Shown piece after piece: positions 33,220-41,837 of a DNA stretch of 58,408 bases. The stretch is taken from contig CAJLLX010000002.1 of the NCBI GenBank assembly GCA_905207535.1, forward strand, positions 1 to 58,408, read 5' to 3'. The position numbers were made by a program, and so were the translations under genes. Each line of letters opens with the position of its first letter. Position 1 is the stretch's first letter. The stretch is from an uncultured Muribaculaceae bacterium. GTDB lineage: Bacteria; Bacteroidota; Bacteroidia; Bacteroidales; Muribaculaceae. A model generated the notes under the pieces. That model saw only the letters and a list, made by a program, of their open reading frames with translations, was not told where the DNA came from and made no database searches.

Positions 33220-34818
33220 TTAGAAGGGACTTCCATCGCCTCCGGCCGAGGAGATGTCGGCGGTGCCTCCCGAGAAGGGGTTGCCGCCGAGGGGATCGCC
33301 GCCGAGGGGATCGTTGCCCATGGGGTCGTCGCCGGCAGGCTGGCTGTTGAGGCGCGAACCCACCACGGTGCGTGTGGCCAGGGGATTCTCGTCCCAGTTC
33401 TGGAAGCGGGCATACTGATGCACGAAGCGCAGGTTCACATCGTCGACCTTACCGCTACGGTGCTTGGCCACGATGAAGAGGGCCTTGCCGCGGATGTCGT
33501 TACCCTCGCCGTCCTCGCTCGAGTGGAGATAATACTCGGGGCGGTGGATGAAGCACACGATGTCGGCATCCTGCTCGATGGCGCCCGACTCGCGGAGGTC
33601 GCTCAGCTGCGGGCGCTTCGACTGGCTGTCGGTGCCTCGGCTTTCCACCGAGCGGTTGAGCTGCGACAGCGCTATAATGGGGATGTTGAGCTCCTTGGCG
33701 AGCTGCTTGAGATTTCGCGAGATCATGGAGACCTCCTGCTCGCGCGAGCCGAACTTCATGCCGGAGGCATTCATGAGCTGCAGGTAGTCGATGATGATGA
33801 TGCGTACACCGTGTTCGCGCACCAGTCGGCGCGCCTTGGTGCGCAGCTCGAAGATGGAGAGCGATGGGGTATCGTCGATATACATCGGAGCATCGTAGAG
33901 GCGCTTCACGCCGGCCTGGAGCTTGTTCCAGTCGGCCTGGTCGAGGCGTCCGCTCTTGATCTTTTCGCCCTCGAGCTCGCAGGCATTACTGATAAGACGG
34001 TTCACGAGCTGCACATTGCTCATCTCAAGCGAGAAGATGGCCACGGGGATGTTGAGGTCAACCGCCATGTTTTTGGCCATAGAGAGCACGAAAGCGGTCT
34101 TACCCATGGCGGGACGGGCGGCGATGATCACGAGGTCGGAGTTCTGCCAGCCGGAGGTGAGTTTGTCGAGCTCGGTAAACTTGGTTTCGAGGCCCGAGAG
34201 GCCCGACTCGCGGTTGGAGGCGGCCTCGATCTGCTCTATGGCCTGTTTGATGACGGGATTGATCTGGGTGACATCCTTCTTGACATTGCGCTGCGAGATC
34301 TCGAAGAGCTTCCCCTCGGCTTCCTGCAGCAGGTCGTCGACGTCGTTGCTCTCGTCGAAGGCTTTACCCTCGATCGACGATGCAAACTTGATGAGCTCGC
34401 GTGCCAGATACTTCTGCGCCACGATGCGGGCGTGAAATTCCACATGGGCGCCCGATGCCACCTTCGATGTGAGCGACGAGATATATGCCGGACCGCCCAC
34501 CTCGTCGAGGTCGCCGTTGGCGCGCAGGCGCTCGGTGACGGTGAGCATGTCGATAGGTTGCTGCGAGGCTCCCAGCTCCTGCACGGCAAAATAGATGGCC
34601 TGATGGCGCGGGTCGTAGAAGCTTTCGGGTTTGAGCAGGTCGCAGACTATGGTGTAGGCGTCTTTTTCAAGCATCAGAGCGCCCAGCACAGCCTCCTCCA
34701 CCTCCACGTCGCGCGGAGGGATGCGGCCCGGCGGGTCGACTGACTGGTTGCTGTTGTTGGCGCGGTTGTAGCCTTTACGCTGGTTTTTGGGGATATATCG
34801 GTCGTTTGAGTTTTCCAT
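33220..34818 (-). CDS. dnaB: replicative DNA helicase DnaB
   Basis: This hexameric 5'-3' helicase of the replication fork has 532 residues. The N-terminal collar domain starts 'PRDVEVEEAVLGALMLEKDA'. The RecA-like motor has Walker A 'ARPAMGKTAFVLSMAKN' (near residue 225), Walker B 'IIIIDYLQLM' and 'RESGAIEQDADIVCFIHRPE'. The arginine-finger region 'AKHRSGKVDDVNLRF' follows. The last roughly 35 residues form an extra low-complexity tail with repeated 'DPLGG' units, absent from enterobacterial DnaB. The -7 box ends 5 nt before the ATG, so the mRNA is probably leaderless. Confidence 0.96.
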   Translation of the reverse strand: MENSNDRYIPKNQRKGYNRANNSNQSVDPPGRIPPRDVEVEEAVLGALMLEKDAYTIVCDLLKPESFYDPRHQAIYFAVQELGASQQPIDMLTVTERLRANGDLDEVGGPAYISSLTSKVASGAHVEFHARIVAQKYLARELIKFASSIEGKAFDESNDVDDLLQEAEGKLFEISQRNVKKDVTQINPVIKQAIEQIEAASNRESGLSGLETKFTELDKLTSGWQNSDLVIIAARPAMGKTAFVLSMAKNMAVDLNIPVAIFSLEMSNVQLVNRLISNACELEGEKIKSGRLDQADWNKLQAGVKRLYDAPMYIDDTPSLSIFELRTKARRLVREHGVRIIIIDYLQLMNASGMKFGSREQEVSMISRNLKQLAKELNIPIIALSQLNRSVESRGTDSQSKRPQLSDLRESGAIEQDADIVCFIHRPEYYLHSSEDGEGNDIRGKALFIVAKHRSGKVDDVNLRFVHQYARFQNWDENPLATRTVVGSRLNSQPAGDDPMGNDPLGGDPLGGNPFSGGTADISSAGGDGSPF

Positions 34819-34822
34819 ACCG

Positions 34823-34830
34823 CAAAGTTA
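34823..34830 (-). promoter_or_regulatory. -7 box abutting the dnaB start codon
   Basis: The minus strand reads TAACTTTG, then CGGT, then ATG (34818). A start site at or next to the A of ATG follows from the usual distance. Confidence 0.8.
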
Positions 34831-34915
34831 AGCATTATCCTCGACTATGCGGCATCTGGGAGGAAAAGAGTTATCGCATCTTTTATGCACCCGGGGTGTC
34901 GATAAGCCTCCGCAG

Positions 34916-35119
34916 TCAGTCGATACCGCCCCCTTTTCGCTCTATGGCGCGCCCTACGAGCATCATCACGGTGCCGAGGAGCACCAGCCCGCACATGGTG
35001 AGCGATGTGATCCAGGTGGTGAAAAAGGAGACGTCGATGAGCATCATCACTATGTAGACAGCGATGATGGTGAGGCTGATATAGAATCCGGTGAAGAATA
35101 TTATTTTGCCGACTTTCAT
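34916..35119 (-). CDS. small two-helix membrane protein
   Basis: A 67-residue protein with two membrane segments, 'IIFFTGFYISLTIIAVYIVMM' shortened at its ends (about residues 6-27) and 'LTMCGLVLLGTVMMLVG' (about 40-58), and a basic end 'RAIERKGGGID'. No family recognised. The composition is that of a genuine inner-membrane protein. It is preceded by a hairpin (35144-35182) and followed by the separate dnaB promoter. Confidence 0.6.
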   Translation of the reverse strand: MKVGKIIFFTGFYISLTIIAVYIVMMLIDVSFFTTWITSLTMCGLVLLGTVMMLVGRAIERKGGGID

Positions 35120-35143
35120 ATGTAAGTGTCAATCAGGTTGGAG

Positions 35144-35182
35144 ATTATCAGCGAGGCCCCGGGGCGGTGCCCCTCTGATAAT
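35144..35182. repeat. long hairpin between nitroreductase and small membrane protein genes
   Basis: ATTATCAG (35144-35151) pairs with CTGATAAT (35175-35182). Inside lies a second stem, GGGGC-GGT-GCCCC. It lies about 40 nt beyond the nitroreductase stop and about 25 nt before the small membrane gene, so it may end one transcript or structure the leader of the other. Confidence 0.65.
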
Positions 35183-35219
35183 AAAAAGGATTTTTAACAC
35201 TGATTGTTCACTTGCCGGG

Positions 35220-36080
35220 TCACATCCGTGAAATCGAGAGGGTAAATGCGAGAGCATCGAAGTCGGCCGAGTCGATGGCTACCGCTACGCCGAGGGCTTC
35301 GGCACCTAAGATGATATGGCATAGGGCGATGCCCATATCCACCGGTGCAAACCGGCCGTCGGGCGAGGCGCAGGTGAGGCTTACCGTGTATCGGTTGCCG
35401 TCGGCGGCCACTGTGGCGCGCCACGGCTGCGAATTGGAGCTTGACGGAGCGAGACGCACGGCCTCGAGGATGCTCGCGGTGATCTCCGGCATCCCGGCAG
35501 AGGAGGGGAGAGGGAACGAAGGGGGAAATTGCTCCGGAGGGTTGACTCCGGTGAAAAGTTTTCCGAACGGTTTGCGCTTCGATGCTCTCACGGCGGCTCG
35601 CATCAGGCGCTCGCCGAAGCGCATGGAGGGCGCCTCATGCCCTACCGGGCTGACGATGGCCACCTCGCCGGTGCCTCCGGCCTTCTCGAAGAGGGCCTGG
35701 AAGGAGGAACGGCCGAAGGTGCCACCGAGCCAGCATGTGGCCATGCCGAGCGCTGTGGCGCGAAGTATGAACTGCTCGAACAATATCCCTCCGGCCACCG
35801 TTTCGGCCCGAGAATGTCCCTTTGAGAGCCCCATGGCGGCAAAAAGGCGCGCACCCTTCACCACGCCGTAGGTGCTCGGGGGTGTGGAGCCGCTGCTTTG
35901 CTCGAGCAGGCGGATGCAAGGCGCCGGGGTGCCTGCCGGTAGCATACCCTCGGCCTGAGAGGGGAGGGGCGCAGCGGCGCCCCGGCGGAGCGAGTTGAGA
36001 ATATCTTCACCCGGGAGCAGGCCGGAGTAGGTGCGTGAGCTTTTGCGGCGGGCGATGATGCCGAAGATGTCTTCTTTCAT
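35220..36080 (-). CDS. nitroreductase family protein
   Basis: This 286-residue flavin-dependent oxidoreductase is of the putative TM-nitroreductase kind (PF14512). The N-terminal 'IIARRKSSRTYSG' is the FMN-binding RRS/R start. The mid-block 'AGGILFEQFILRATALGMAT', then 'CWLGGTF', is the typical nitroreductase helix followed by the C-W-G turn. 'RLAPSSSNSQPW' near residue 220 is another FMN-contact motif. Substrate unknown; such enzymes reduce nitro compounds or quinones in vitro. The start ATG 36080 gives 'MKEDIFGIIARRKS'; the in-frame residues upstream are low complexity and Pro-rich. Confidence 0.82.
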   Translation of the reverse strand: MKEDIFGIIARRKSSRTYSGLLPGEDILNSLRRGAAAPLPSQAEGMLPAGTPAPCIRLLEQSSGSTPPSTYGVVKGARLFAAMGLSKGHSRAETVAGGILFEQFILRATALGMATCWLGGTFGRSSFQALFEKAGGTGEVAIVSPVGHEAPSMRFGERLMRAAVRASKRKPFGKLFTGVNPPEQFPPSFPLPSSAGMPEITASILEAVRLAPSSSNSQPWRATVAADGNRYTVSLTCASPDGRFAPVDMGIALCHIILGAEALGVAVAIDSADFDALAFTLSISRM

Positions 36081-36118
36081 GGTCGGTGATGGCGGAGGAG
36101 GTGGTGACAGATATGACA

Positions 36119-36156
36119 AATGCGCTGTGCCGGAGATTCGGGCGACACAGCGCATT
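36119..36156 (-). terminator. hairpin downstream of the TPR gene
   Basis: AATGCGCTGTG (36119-36129) and CACAGCGCATT (36146-36156) form a perfect 11-bp stem about 36 nt after the stop of the minus-strand TPR gene. Only a short T run follows, so it is a weak intrinsic terminator at best. Confidence 0.55.
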
Positions 36157-36192
36157 GTGTGTTGGTTTTAAATCATGAGGGTCATGACGCGA

Positions 36193-37818
36193 TTACTGCT
36201 GCAGACCGTCGATGAAGGTGCGGAGCTCGTCGGAGGGGTTGAGCTGGTAGAACTTCTCGAAGTATTCCTTGGCTTTGGCCACATCCTTGCCCTCACCGTT
36301 GAGGTAGTAGTTGCCCATACGGCCGTAGATGCTGGTGTAGATGTTCTTGCGCTTCTCGAGGTTGGCGGGGTCGGAGTCGAGCACTGCGAGAGTGGTCTCG
36401 TCGGCGGCTACCACGTCGGGAGTGACGTTGCCAAGGGCCTTAACGCGGAGGATATCGCTCTTGGTGTTGAGCACCAGGGGATTGTCGGGGATGCGTGCGA
36501 TCACCTTCTCGATAGTGGCGAGAGCCTTGTCGGCAGCGGCAGCAGAGGCTACGGTGTCGGTCTCCATGTAGGAGATGGCGAGGTTCTGGTAGCGGCGGGC
36601 CAGGGCGAGCACGTCGTTGGGGTTGGCGTTGTCGCCTTCGGAGTCGATGAATTTAGCCATGGCGTCGGCGGCCTTGTCGTACATCTTGGCCGAGGAGTAA
36701 GCGCCGGAGAGGTCCTTAAGGAGCGAGGTCTTCTCGGGGCTCAGAGCTACGGCTTTCTCATACGATTCTACAGCGAGCGTGTCAGCGCCGAGGTCCTGGA
36801 GCAGTTCGCCATACTGGATGTAGTCCTGCGAGTTGAGCTCGGCCTTGGGGTTGGCGAAGAGCTTTTCGGCAGCTGCCTTGGCGGCATCTTGCTCGCCCAT
36901 AGCCTTCTTGTTGTAGAACTGGAGGCGCTGCATATAGAAGTTGGCGGGATCGTCGGCCAGCAGCTCCGAAGCCATGTTGTAGCTGTCGTTGTAGCGCTTG
37001 GCGAAGAAGAGCAGACCCACGAGGCGCTGCTTGTCTTTCTTGAAGCTGTTGGGGTTCTCGATATACTTCTCATACTGCTCGGCGGCGCGGGTCAGCTGGT
37101 TGTTGTCGTAGTATTTCTCGGCAAGTTCGCGCTGTGCCAGAGCCGAGTTGGGCTGCTGCTGCAGGAGGTCCTGAAGCTTCTGGATGGCATACTCGGGATT
37201 TACGGGGAAGTAGGTGCGTGCATACTTCACGTAAGCCTCGGGGTGGTCGAGCGATTTGTCGAACTGTGCTGCCATCTCGTACATGCCGGCTGCTTCGCCC
37301 ACATTGGTCTTGGCGAGGCGGTCGCCCTCGAGGATGAAGGGTGCGGGAGCATTCTTCTGAGCCTTCTTGGCGTCGGCAAGGGCTTTGTCGATCTCTTCGT
37401 TGTATTTCACGGGATCGGCGATGAAGTAGGCGCGGGCTATCTCGGTGAGCAGGTCGGAATTTTTCTTAGCTTTGCTCTTGGCAGTCTTGAAGTAGTCCTT
37501 GGCCTGCGACTGGTTGCCCTGAGCGAGGGCGAGCGAACCGAGACCCACATAGTTCCAGCCGTTGTCGGGGTTGGCGGCAATGCCTTTGTCGAAGTAGTCT
37601 TTGGCTTTGGCCTGGTCGCCTCCGTTGAGGGCTATCTGGCCGAGGTAGTAGTAGGCTGTCGACTGATCGGTGGTGGGGTCGTTCAGGGTGTTGGTGAGGA
37701 TGATCATAGCCTCTTCAGGCTGATCGGCGCGGTAGTATTCCACTCCATCCTTGAAACCCTGGGCCGACATGCCCAGCGCGGCTCCCATGAAAAGGGATAA
37801 CACTAATTTGATTTTCAT
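36193..37818 (-). CDS. exported tetratricopeptide repeat protein
   Basis: This 541-residue protein has signal 'MKIKLVLSLFMGAALGMSA' followed by a chain of TPR helices: 'STAYYYLGQIALNGGDQAKA', 'NGWNYVGLGSLALAQGNQ' and 'IQYGELLQDLGADTLAVES' are typical repeats. It would act as a periplasmic scaffold for protein contacts. It lies 90 nt behind the PstS-like lipoprotein on the same strand. I recall this pairing in Bacteroidales near ExbB-ExbD-TonB clusters, but no such genes lie in this window. Its client is unknown. Confidence 0.85.
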   Translation of the reverse strand: MKIKLVLSLFMGAALGMSAQGFKDGVEYYRADQPEEAMIILTNTLNDPTTDQSTAYYYLGQIALNGGDQAKAKDYFDKGIAANPDNGWNYVGLGSLALAQGNQSQAKDYFKTAKSKAKKNSDLLTEIARAYFIADPVKYNEEIDKALADAKKAQKNAPAPFILEGDRLAKTNVGEAAGMYEMAAQFDKSLDHPEAYVKYARTYFPVNPEYAIQKLQDLLQQQPNSALAQRELAEKYYDNNQLTRAAEQYEKYIENPNSFKKDKQRLVGLLFFAKRYNDSYNMASELLADDPANFYMQRLQFYNKKAMGEQDAAKAAAEKLFANPKAELNSQDYIQYGELLQDLGADTLAVESYEKAVALSPEKTSLLKDLSGAYSSAKMYDKAADAMAKFIDSEGDNANPNDVLALARRYQNLAISYMETDTVASAAAADKALATIEKVIARIPDNPLVLNTKSDILRVKALGNVTPDVVAADETTLAVLDSDPANLEKRKNIYTSIYGRMGNYYLNGEGKDVAKAKEYFEKFYQLNPSDELRTFIDGLQQ

Positions 37819-37908
37819 GTCGTTGGTGTCTTATGTTTTTTGTTTTATTTCGGTTGGTATGCTGTGTGAGAGCTTTCGTTATGTATGACTGCGGCGAGGC
37901 GCGGAGGT

Positions 37909-38898
37909 TTAATCCACCGACACCATGCGGCGGTGCACTGTGGCGGGGAGCACTCCGGTGCTCATCATGAGCTTTTGCCCGCGGAAGGAGGTGACGAAGG
38001 CGAAAAATCCGTTGGCCAGCGAGCCGGAGGCCCCGGTGTTGATCATGTACATGGGGCGGTAGAGGGGATAGCTGCCGTCGAAGATGTAGGCCTGATAGGG
38101 CTTGTAGGCCACTGTGGAGCTGTCGCGGCGCACGGCGAGCACCTTCACATCGTCGGAGAAGGTGGTGGCGGTGGTGTCGTCGGCTTCGAGGGTTTTCACG
38201 CGCTCCTCGGCGGTGAGTTCCTCGGTCTTGAGATCGGTGGAGATCCAGCTGACGCCCACGAGGCCGATGGCGTTGCGGCGCTCCTTGACGGCGTCAAACA
38301 CGGCGCTCATCGAGCCGGCCGAGTAGACATTGTCGGGGAATTTTGCGCCTGCAAGCAGCGAGTCGGACATATATTTCACTATCGACGAGCCGCTGTGGTC
38401 GAAGATCACCTGTATTTTCCCAAGTTTGGAGGGGTAGATGTCGTTCCACTCGGTCACCTTGCCCGAGAGGATCTCCGATAGTTCATTCATGGAGAGGTTC
38501 TCCACAGGGTTGTCGGGGTTGACGATCACAGCCACGGCATCGACGGCGATCTTTTTCGACTTGGCGAAGTGGCGCTTGTCCTTGAGGAAGTCGTTTTGCT
38601 CCTTGGTGAGCTCGTGGCACACCACGGCCACACGGGCGCTGCCGAAGAGGAGCGAGTCGACGCATGCCTTTTCGTCCATGTAATAGGGGAGGACACTGGC
38701 GTAGGGATAGATGTACTCGAAGACTTCGATCTCCTGCTCCATGATGTTTTCAAACGAAGCATCACAGGCCATCACTACGGTGCCCGATGTGGATGTATTG
38801 CCTGTGGGACCCTCCTTTTTGCCCCCTTTGCCTTTGCAGCCGGGCATCAGCAGGCCTACGCAGAGGGCTGCCATAAGGAGATATATCAATTTTTTCAT
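37909..38898 (-). CDS. PstS-like phosphate-binding lipoprotein
   Basis: This 329-residue lipoprotein has signal 'MKKLIYLLMAALCVGLLMPGC', acylated Cys21 and a Gly/Lys linker. The remainder follows the PstS-like fold: 'GTVVMACDASFENIMEQEIE', 'AVAVIVNPDNPVENLSMNE' and 'LSEILSGKVTEWNDI' (the last two are hallmarks of the family). 'VIFDHSGSSIVKYMSDSL' is the likely ligand loop. No pstCAB genes are adjacent, so it may sense or scavenge phosphate. Start 38898 is set by the signal peptide; the frame is open to 39015, but that codon lies in the -7 box. Confidence 0.85.
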   Translation of the reverse strand: MKKLIYLLMAALCVGLLMPGCKGKGGKKEGPTGNTSTSGTVVMACDASFENIMEQEIEVFEYIYPYASVLPYYMDEKACVDSLLFGSARVAVVCHELTKEQNDFLKDKRHFAKSKKIAVDAVAVIVNPDNPVENLSMNELSEILSGKVTEWNDIYPSKLGKIQVIFDHSGSSIVKYMSDSLLAGAKFPDNVYSAGSMSAVFDAVKERRNAIGLVGVSWISTDLKTEELTAEERVKTLEADDTTATTFSDDVKVLAVRRDSSTVAYKPYQAYIFDGSYPLYRPMYMINTGASGSLANGFFAFVTSFRGQKLMMSTGVLPATVHRRMVSVD

Positions 38899-39012
38899 AG
38901 AAAGAGCTGCGGTATTCAGGTTCAGGGTAAAAAATGTGCCTGGGCATCGGCATCGCGGCTCTTGCCGGCCCTGAAAGGGGAGCGGTGGAGACCGGTGCCG
39001 TATGCAGCTATG

Positions 39013-39020
39013 CAAAGATA
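39013..39020 (-). promoter_or_regulatory. -7 box of the PstS-like gene
   Basis: The minus strand reads TATCTTTG then CA, a perfect consensus. The leader to ATG 38898 would be about 110 nt. Confidence 0.7.
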
Positions 39021-39101
39021 GCGATTGTTAAATTAACATTCGCCAATTTCACATGCATTTTTTACTTTTTTTGATATTTTTTGCAGAGATTGCACCGCAA
39101 A

Positions 39102-39132
39102 GAGGCAGCCGCAGCCATCGCCGCGCTGCCTC
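39102..39132 (-). terminator. hairpin downstream of small membrane protein gene
   Basis: GAGGCAGC (39102-39109) and GCTGCCTC (39125-39132) pair perfectly, about 20 nt after the stop at 39151. CTTTG follows on the minus strand, a weak T run. Confidence 0.55.
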
Positions 39133-39150
39133 CTTGCCGCAGTCAGTGGG

Positions 39151-39384
39151 TCAGAGGTTGGTATCGAGACCCATGAACTGGCGTATGGCGCGCCATATGC
39201 CGTAGAGTATGAAGAGCACACCGCCGCCGTAGCGCAGCCAAGTGAGCACCTCGCCTTGCCAGCCGAAGAAGTTGATCAGCAGCAGCACTCCCATTCCCAC
39301 GTATATGATAATCATGATAATACCGAATATCGCCCTCATTATGGAGGGAACGGCCGGCTTGCGGCTCTCATCGTCATTTGCCAT
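39151..39384 (-). CDS. small two-helix membrane protein
   Basis: A 77-residue protein with a hydrophilic start ('MANDDESRKPAVPSIM') and two membrane segments: 'AIFGIIMIIIYVGMGVLLL' (about 18-38) and 'YGGGVLFILYGIWRAI' (about 52-67). No family recognised. The start is ATG 39384; the frame is open further up, but the -7 box and a leader hairpin lie there. It is divergent from the membrane pyrophosphatase gene, sharing a 50-nt promoter region with it. Confidence 0.75.
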   Translation of the reverse strand: MANDDESRKPAVPSIMRAIFGIIMIIIYVGMGVLLLINFFGWQGEVLTWLRYGGGVLFILYGIWRAIRQFMGLDTNL

Positions 39385-39441
39385 AATATGTTTCTGCTTT
39401 TTTTGGTTTTTAGTTGTCTTTAAAACTAACGTTTTTGCGGG

Positions 39442-39491
39442 TGCCAATGTTCGCCCGGCGCTCTCCGGGGAGCATTGGCAGTACAAAGATA
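39442..39491 (-). promoter_or_regulatory. promoter and 5' hairpin of small membrane protein gene
   Basis: The minus strand carries TATCTTTG at 39484-39491. The stem TGCCAATG/CATTGGCA (39442-39449 with 39473-39480) has an inner CCCGG/CCGGG stem and would start exactly at the transcript's 5' end. Confidence 0.7.
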
Positions 39492-39535
39492 ATGCTTTCT
39501 TCCTCTCCGAAGGTAAAAATTCGGCTTTTTTTCGC

Positions 39536-39543
39536 TACATTTG
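39536..39543 (+). promoter_or_regulatory. -7 box of membrane pyrophosphatase gene
   Basis: TACATTTG followed by CA, a perfect consensus, about 35 nt before ATG 39579. Confidence 0.75.
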
Positions 39544-39578
39544 CAAGTAGAAAATTTCTTTAATACAAATTTAATATC

Positions 39579-41813
39579 ATGGAAAAAATGCTTTTCTGGA
39601 TTGTGCCGGCCTCGTCGGTTCTGGCGCTTCTTCTGGCCTGGTATTTCTACCGGCAGATGATGCGCGAGAGCGAGGGCACGGACACAATGAAAAAAATCGC
39701 GTCTTACGTTCGTCAGGGCGCGATGTCGTATCTCAAGCAGCAATACAAGATTGTAGGGCTGGTGTTCCTCGGGCTTGTGGTGCTATTCTCTATCATGGCC
39801 TACGGATTCGGATTGCAGAATCCCTGGGTGCCGGTGGCCTTCCTCACCGGCGGTTTCTTCTCGGGCCTTTCGGGCTTCTTAGGGATGAAAACCGCCACTT
39901 ATGCCTCGGCGCGCACTGCCAATGCGGCTCAGAAGTCGCTCAACGCCGGTCTGCGTGTGGCTTTCCGCAGCGGCGCAGTGATGGGCCTTGTGGTTGTGGG
40001 CCTGGGGCTGTTTGACATCTCGTTCTGGTATCTTCTGCTCGACTGGGTAGAAGGTGGAGCTTCCGGCACACATAAACTCACGATGATCACCACCACCATG
40101 CTTACCTTCGGCATGGGCGCATCCACTCAGGCGCTCTTTGCCCGCGTGGGCGGCGGCATCTACACCAAGGCTGCCGATGTTGGCGCCGATCTGGTGGGCA
40201 AGGTGGAGGCCGGCATCCCCGAGGATGATCCCCGCAACCCCGCTACCATCGCCGATAATGTGGGCGACAATGTGGGCGACGTGGCCGGCATGGGTGCCGA
40301 CCTCTACGAGTCGTACTGCGGTTCGATCCTCGCCACTGCAGCGCTGGGAGCGGCAGCTGCCGCCGGTGCGGCTTCGGTGATAGGTGAGGATGCCGCTGTG
40401 GCTCTGCAGCTCAAGGCTGTGATGGCTCCCATGCTTATCGCGGCTGTCGGCATCATACTCTCCATCATCGGCATCTTCACGGTGAAGACCAAGGAGAATG
40501 CCTCGATCAAAGATCTGCTCGGCTCGCTCGCTGTGGGTACCAACATCAGTTCGGTGCTTATCGTCGGCGCTACATTCCTTATCCTCTGGGCTTTGGGTCT
40601 GGAAAATTGGGTGAACCTCTCGCTGGCTGTGGTTGTGGGCCTGCTGGTGGGCATAGTGATAGGCCGCGCCACTGAGTATTACACCTCGCAGTCGTATAAA
40701 CCCACCAAAAAGCTGGCTGAAAGCGGTCAGACCGGTCCGGCTACCGTGATTATCTCGGGTGTAGGTCTGGGCATGATCTCCACCGCTATCCCCGTGATAG
40801 CCGTTGTGTGCGGTATCATCCTCAGCTACTGGCTGGCCTCGGGCTTTGACTTCGCCAATATCTCGTGGGGTCTCTACGGCATCGGCATTGCCGCCGTGGG
40901 CATGCTCTCCACACTCGGTATCACCCTCGCCACCGACGCTTACGGCCCGATCGCCGACAATGCCGGCGGCAACGCCGAGATGAGCGGCCTGGGTGAGGAG
41001 GTGCGTCGCCGCACCGATGCCCTCGATTCGCTCGGCAACACCACAGCCGCCACCGGCAAGGGTTTTGCCATCGGTTCGGCTGCTCTGACCGGCCTGGCGC
41101 TCCTCGCTTCCTACATCGAGGAGATCCGCATCGGTCTCCATCGCATCGGTCAGGATTTTATCCAGATCGGCACCAGCATCGACGACTCCATGCTGCAGAT
41201 ACCTCTGAGCGAAGCCACCTTCTCCGACTTCATGATGGCTTACAATGTGAATCTGATGAACCCCATGGTGCTCGCAGGCATGTTTATCGGCGCCATGATG
41301 GCCTTCCTGTTCTGCGGTCTGACGATGAATGCCGTCGGCCGTGCCGCCTCGCACATGGTGGAGGAGGTGCGCCGCCAGTTCCGTGAGATCAAGGGGATCC
41401 TCACCGGCAAAGCCGAACCCGACTATGCCCGCTGCGTGCAGATTTCCACCAAGGGCGCTCAGCGCGAGATGGTGTTCCCGTCGCTGCTGGCTATCGCAGT
41501 GCCCATCATCGTGGGTCTGCTCTTCGGCGTGCCGGGTGTGATCGGTCTGCTTTGCGGCGGCCTGGCAGCCGGATTCGTGCTCGCCGTGTTCATGAGCAAC
41601 GCCGGCGGTGCCTGGGACAATGCCAAGAAATATATCGAGGAGGGCCACTTCGGCGGCAAGGGGAGCGAAGTGCACAAGGCCACCGTGGTAGGTGACACCG
41701 TGGGCGATCCCTTCAAGGATACATCGGGCCCGTCGCTCAACATCCTCATCAAACTTATGTCGATGGTAGCCATAGTGATGGCCGGCCTCACCGTGAGCTG
41801 GTCGCTGTTCTAA
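39579..41813 (+). CDS. hppA: membrane-bound ion-translocating pyrophosphatase, K+-dependent type
   Basis: This integral membrane pump hydrolyses pyrophosphate and exports H+ and/or Na+. Its 744 residues have about 16 hydrophobic segments. The substrate loop is unmistakable: 'DVGADLVGKVEAGIPEDDPR', then 'NPATIADNVGDNVGDVAGMG'. The second acidic cluster is 'DAYGPIADNAGGNAEMSGL'. 'GNTTAATGKG' (486-495) has Ala at the position where K+-independent enzymes have Lys, so this belongs to the K+-dependent class. Bacteroides members of that class have been shown to move both Na+ and H+; ion choice here is inference. It supplies a membrane gradient from the same PPi pool used by pfp. Confidence 0.96.
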   Translation: MEKMLFWIVPASSVLALLLAWYFYRQMMRESEGTDTMKKIASYVRQGAMSYLKQQYKIVGLVFLGLVVLFSIMAYGFGLQNPWVPVAFLTGGFFSGLSGFLGMKTATYASARTANAAQKSLNAGLRVAFRSGAVMGLVVVGLGLFDISFWYLLLDWVEGGASGTHKLTMITTTMLTFGMGASTQALFARVGGGIYTKAADVGADLVGKVEAGIPEDDPRNPATIADNVGDNVGDVAGMGADLYESYCGSILATAALGAAAAAGAASVIGEDAAVALQLKAVMAPMLIAAVGIILSIIGIFTVKTKENASIKDLLGSLAVGTNISSVLIVGATFLILWALGLENWVNLSLAVVVGLLVGIVIGRATEYYTSQSYKPTKKLAESGQTGPATVIISGVGLGMISTAIPVIAVVCGIILSYWLASGFDFANISWGLYGIGIAAVGMLSTLGITLATDAYGPIADNAGGNAEMSGLGEEVRRRTDALDSLGNTTAATGKGFAIGSAALTGLALLASYIEEIRIGLHRIGQDFIQIGTSIDDSMLQIPLSEATFSDFMMAYNVNLMNPMVLAGMFIGAMMAFLFCGLTMNAVGRAASHMVEEVRRQFREIKGILTGKAEPDYARCVQISTKGAQREMVFPSLLAIAVPIIVGLLFGVPGVIGLLCGGLAAGFVLAVFMSNAGGAWDNAKKYIEEGHFGGKGSEVHKATVVGDTVGDPFKDTSGPSLNILIKLMSMVAIVMAGLTVSWSLF

Positions 41814-41837
41814 ACGCCACTACATCCAATAATACAC

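Noticed and set aside
38899..39015. Upstream extension of the PstS-like frame
   Set aside because: Its first codon lies in the TATCTTTG box and the extension would bury the lipoprotein signal peptide.
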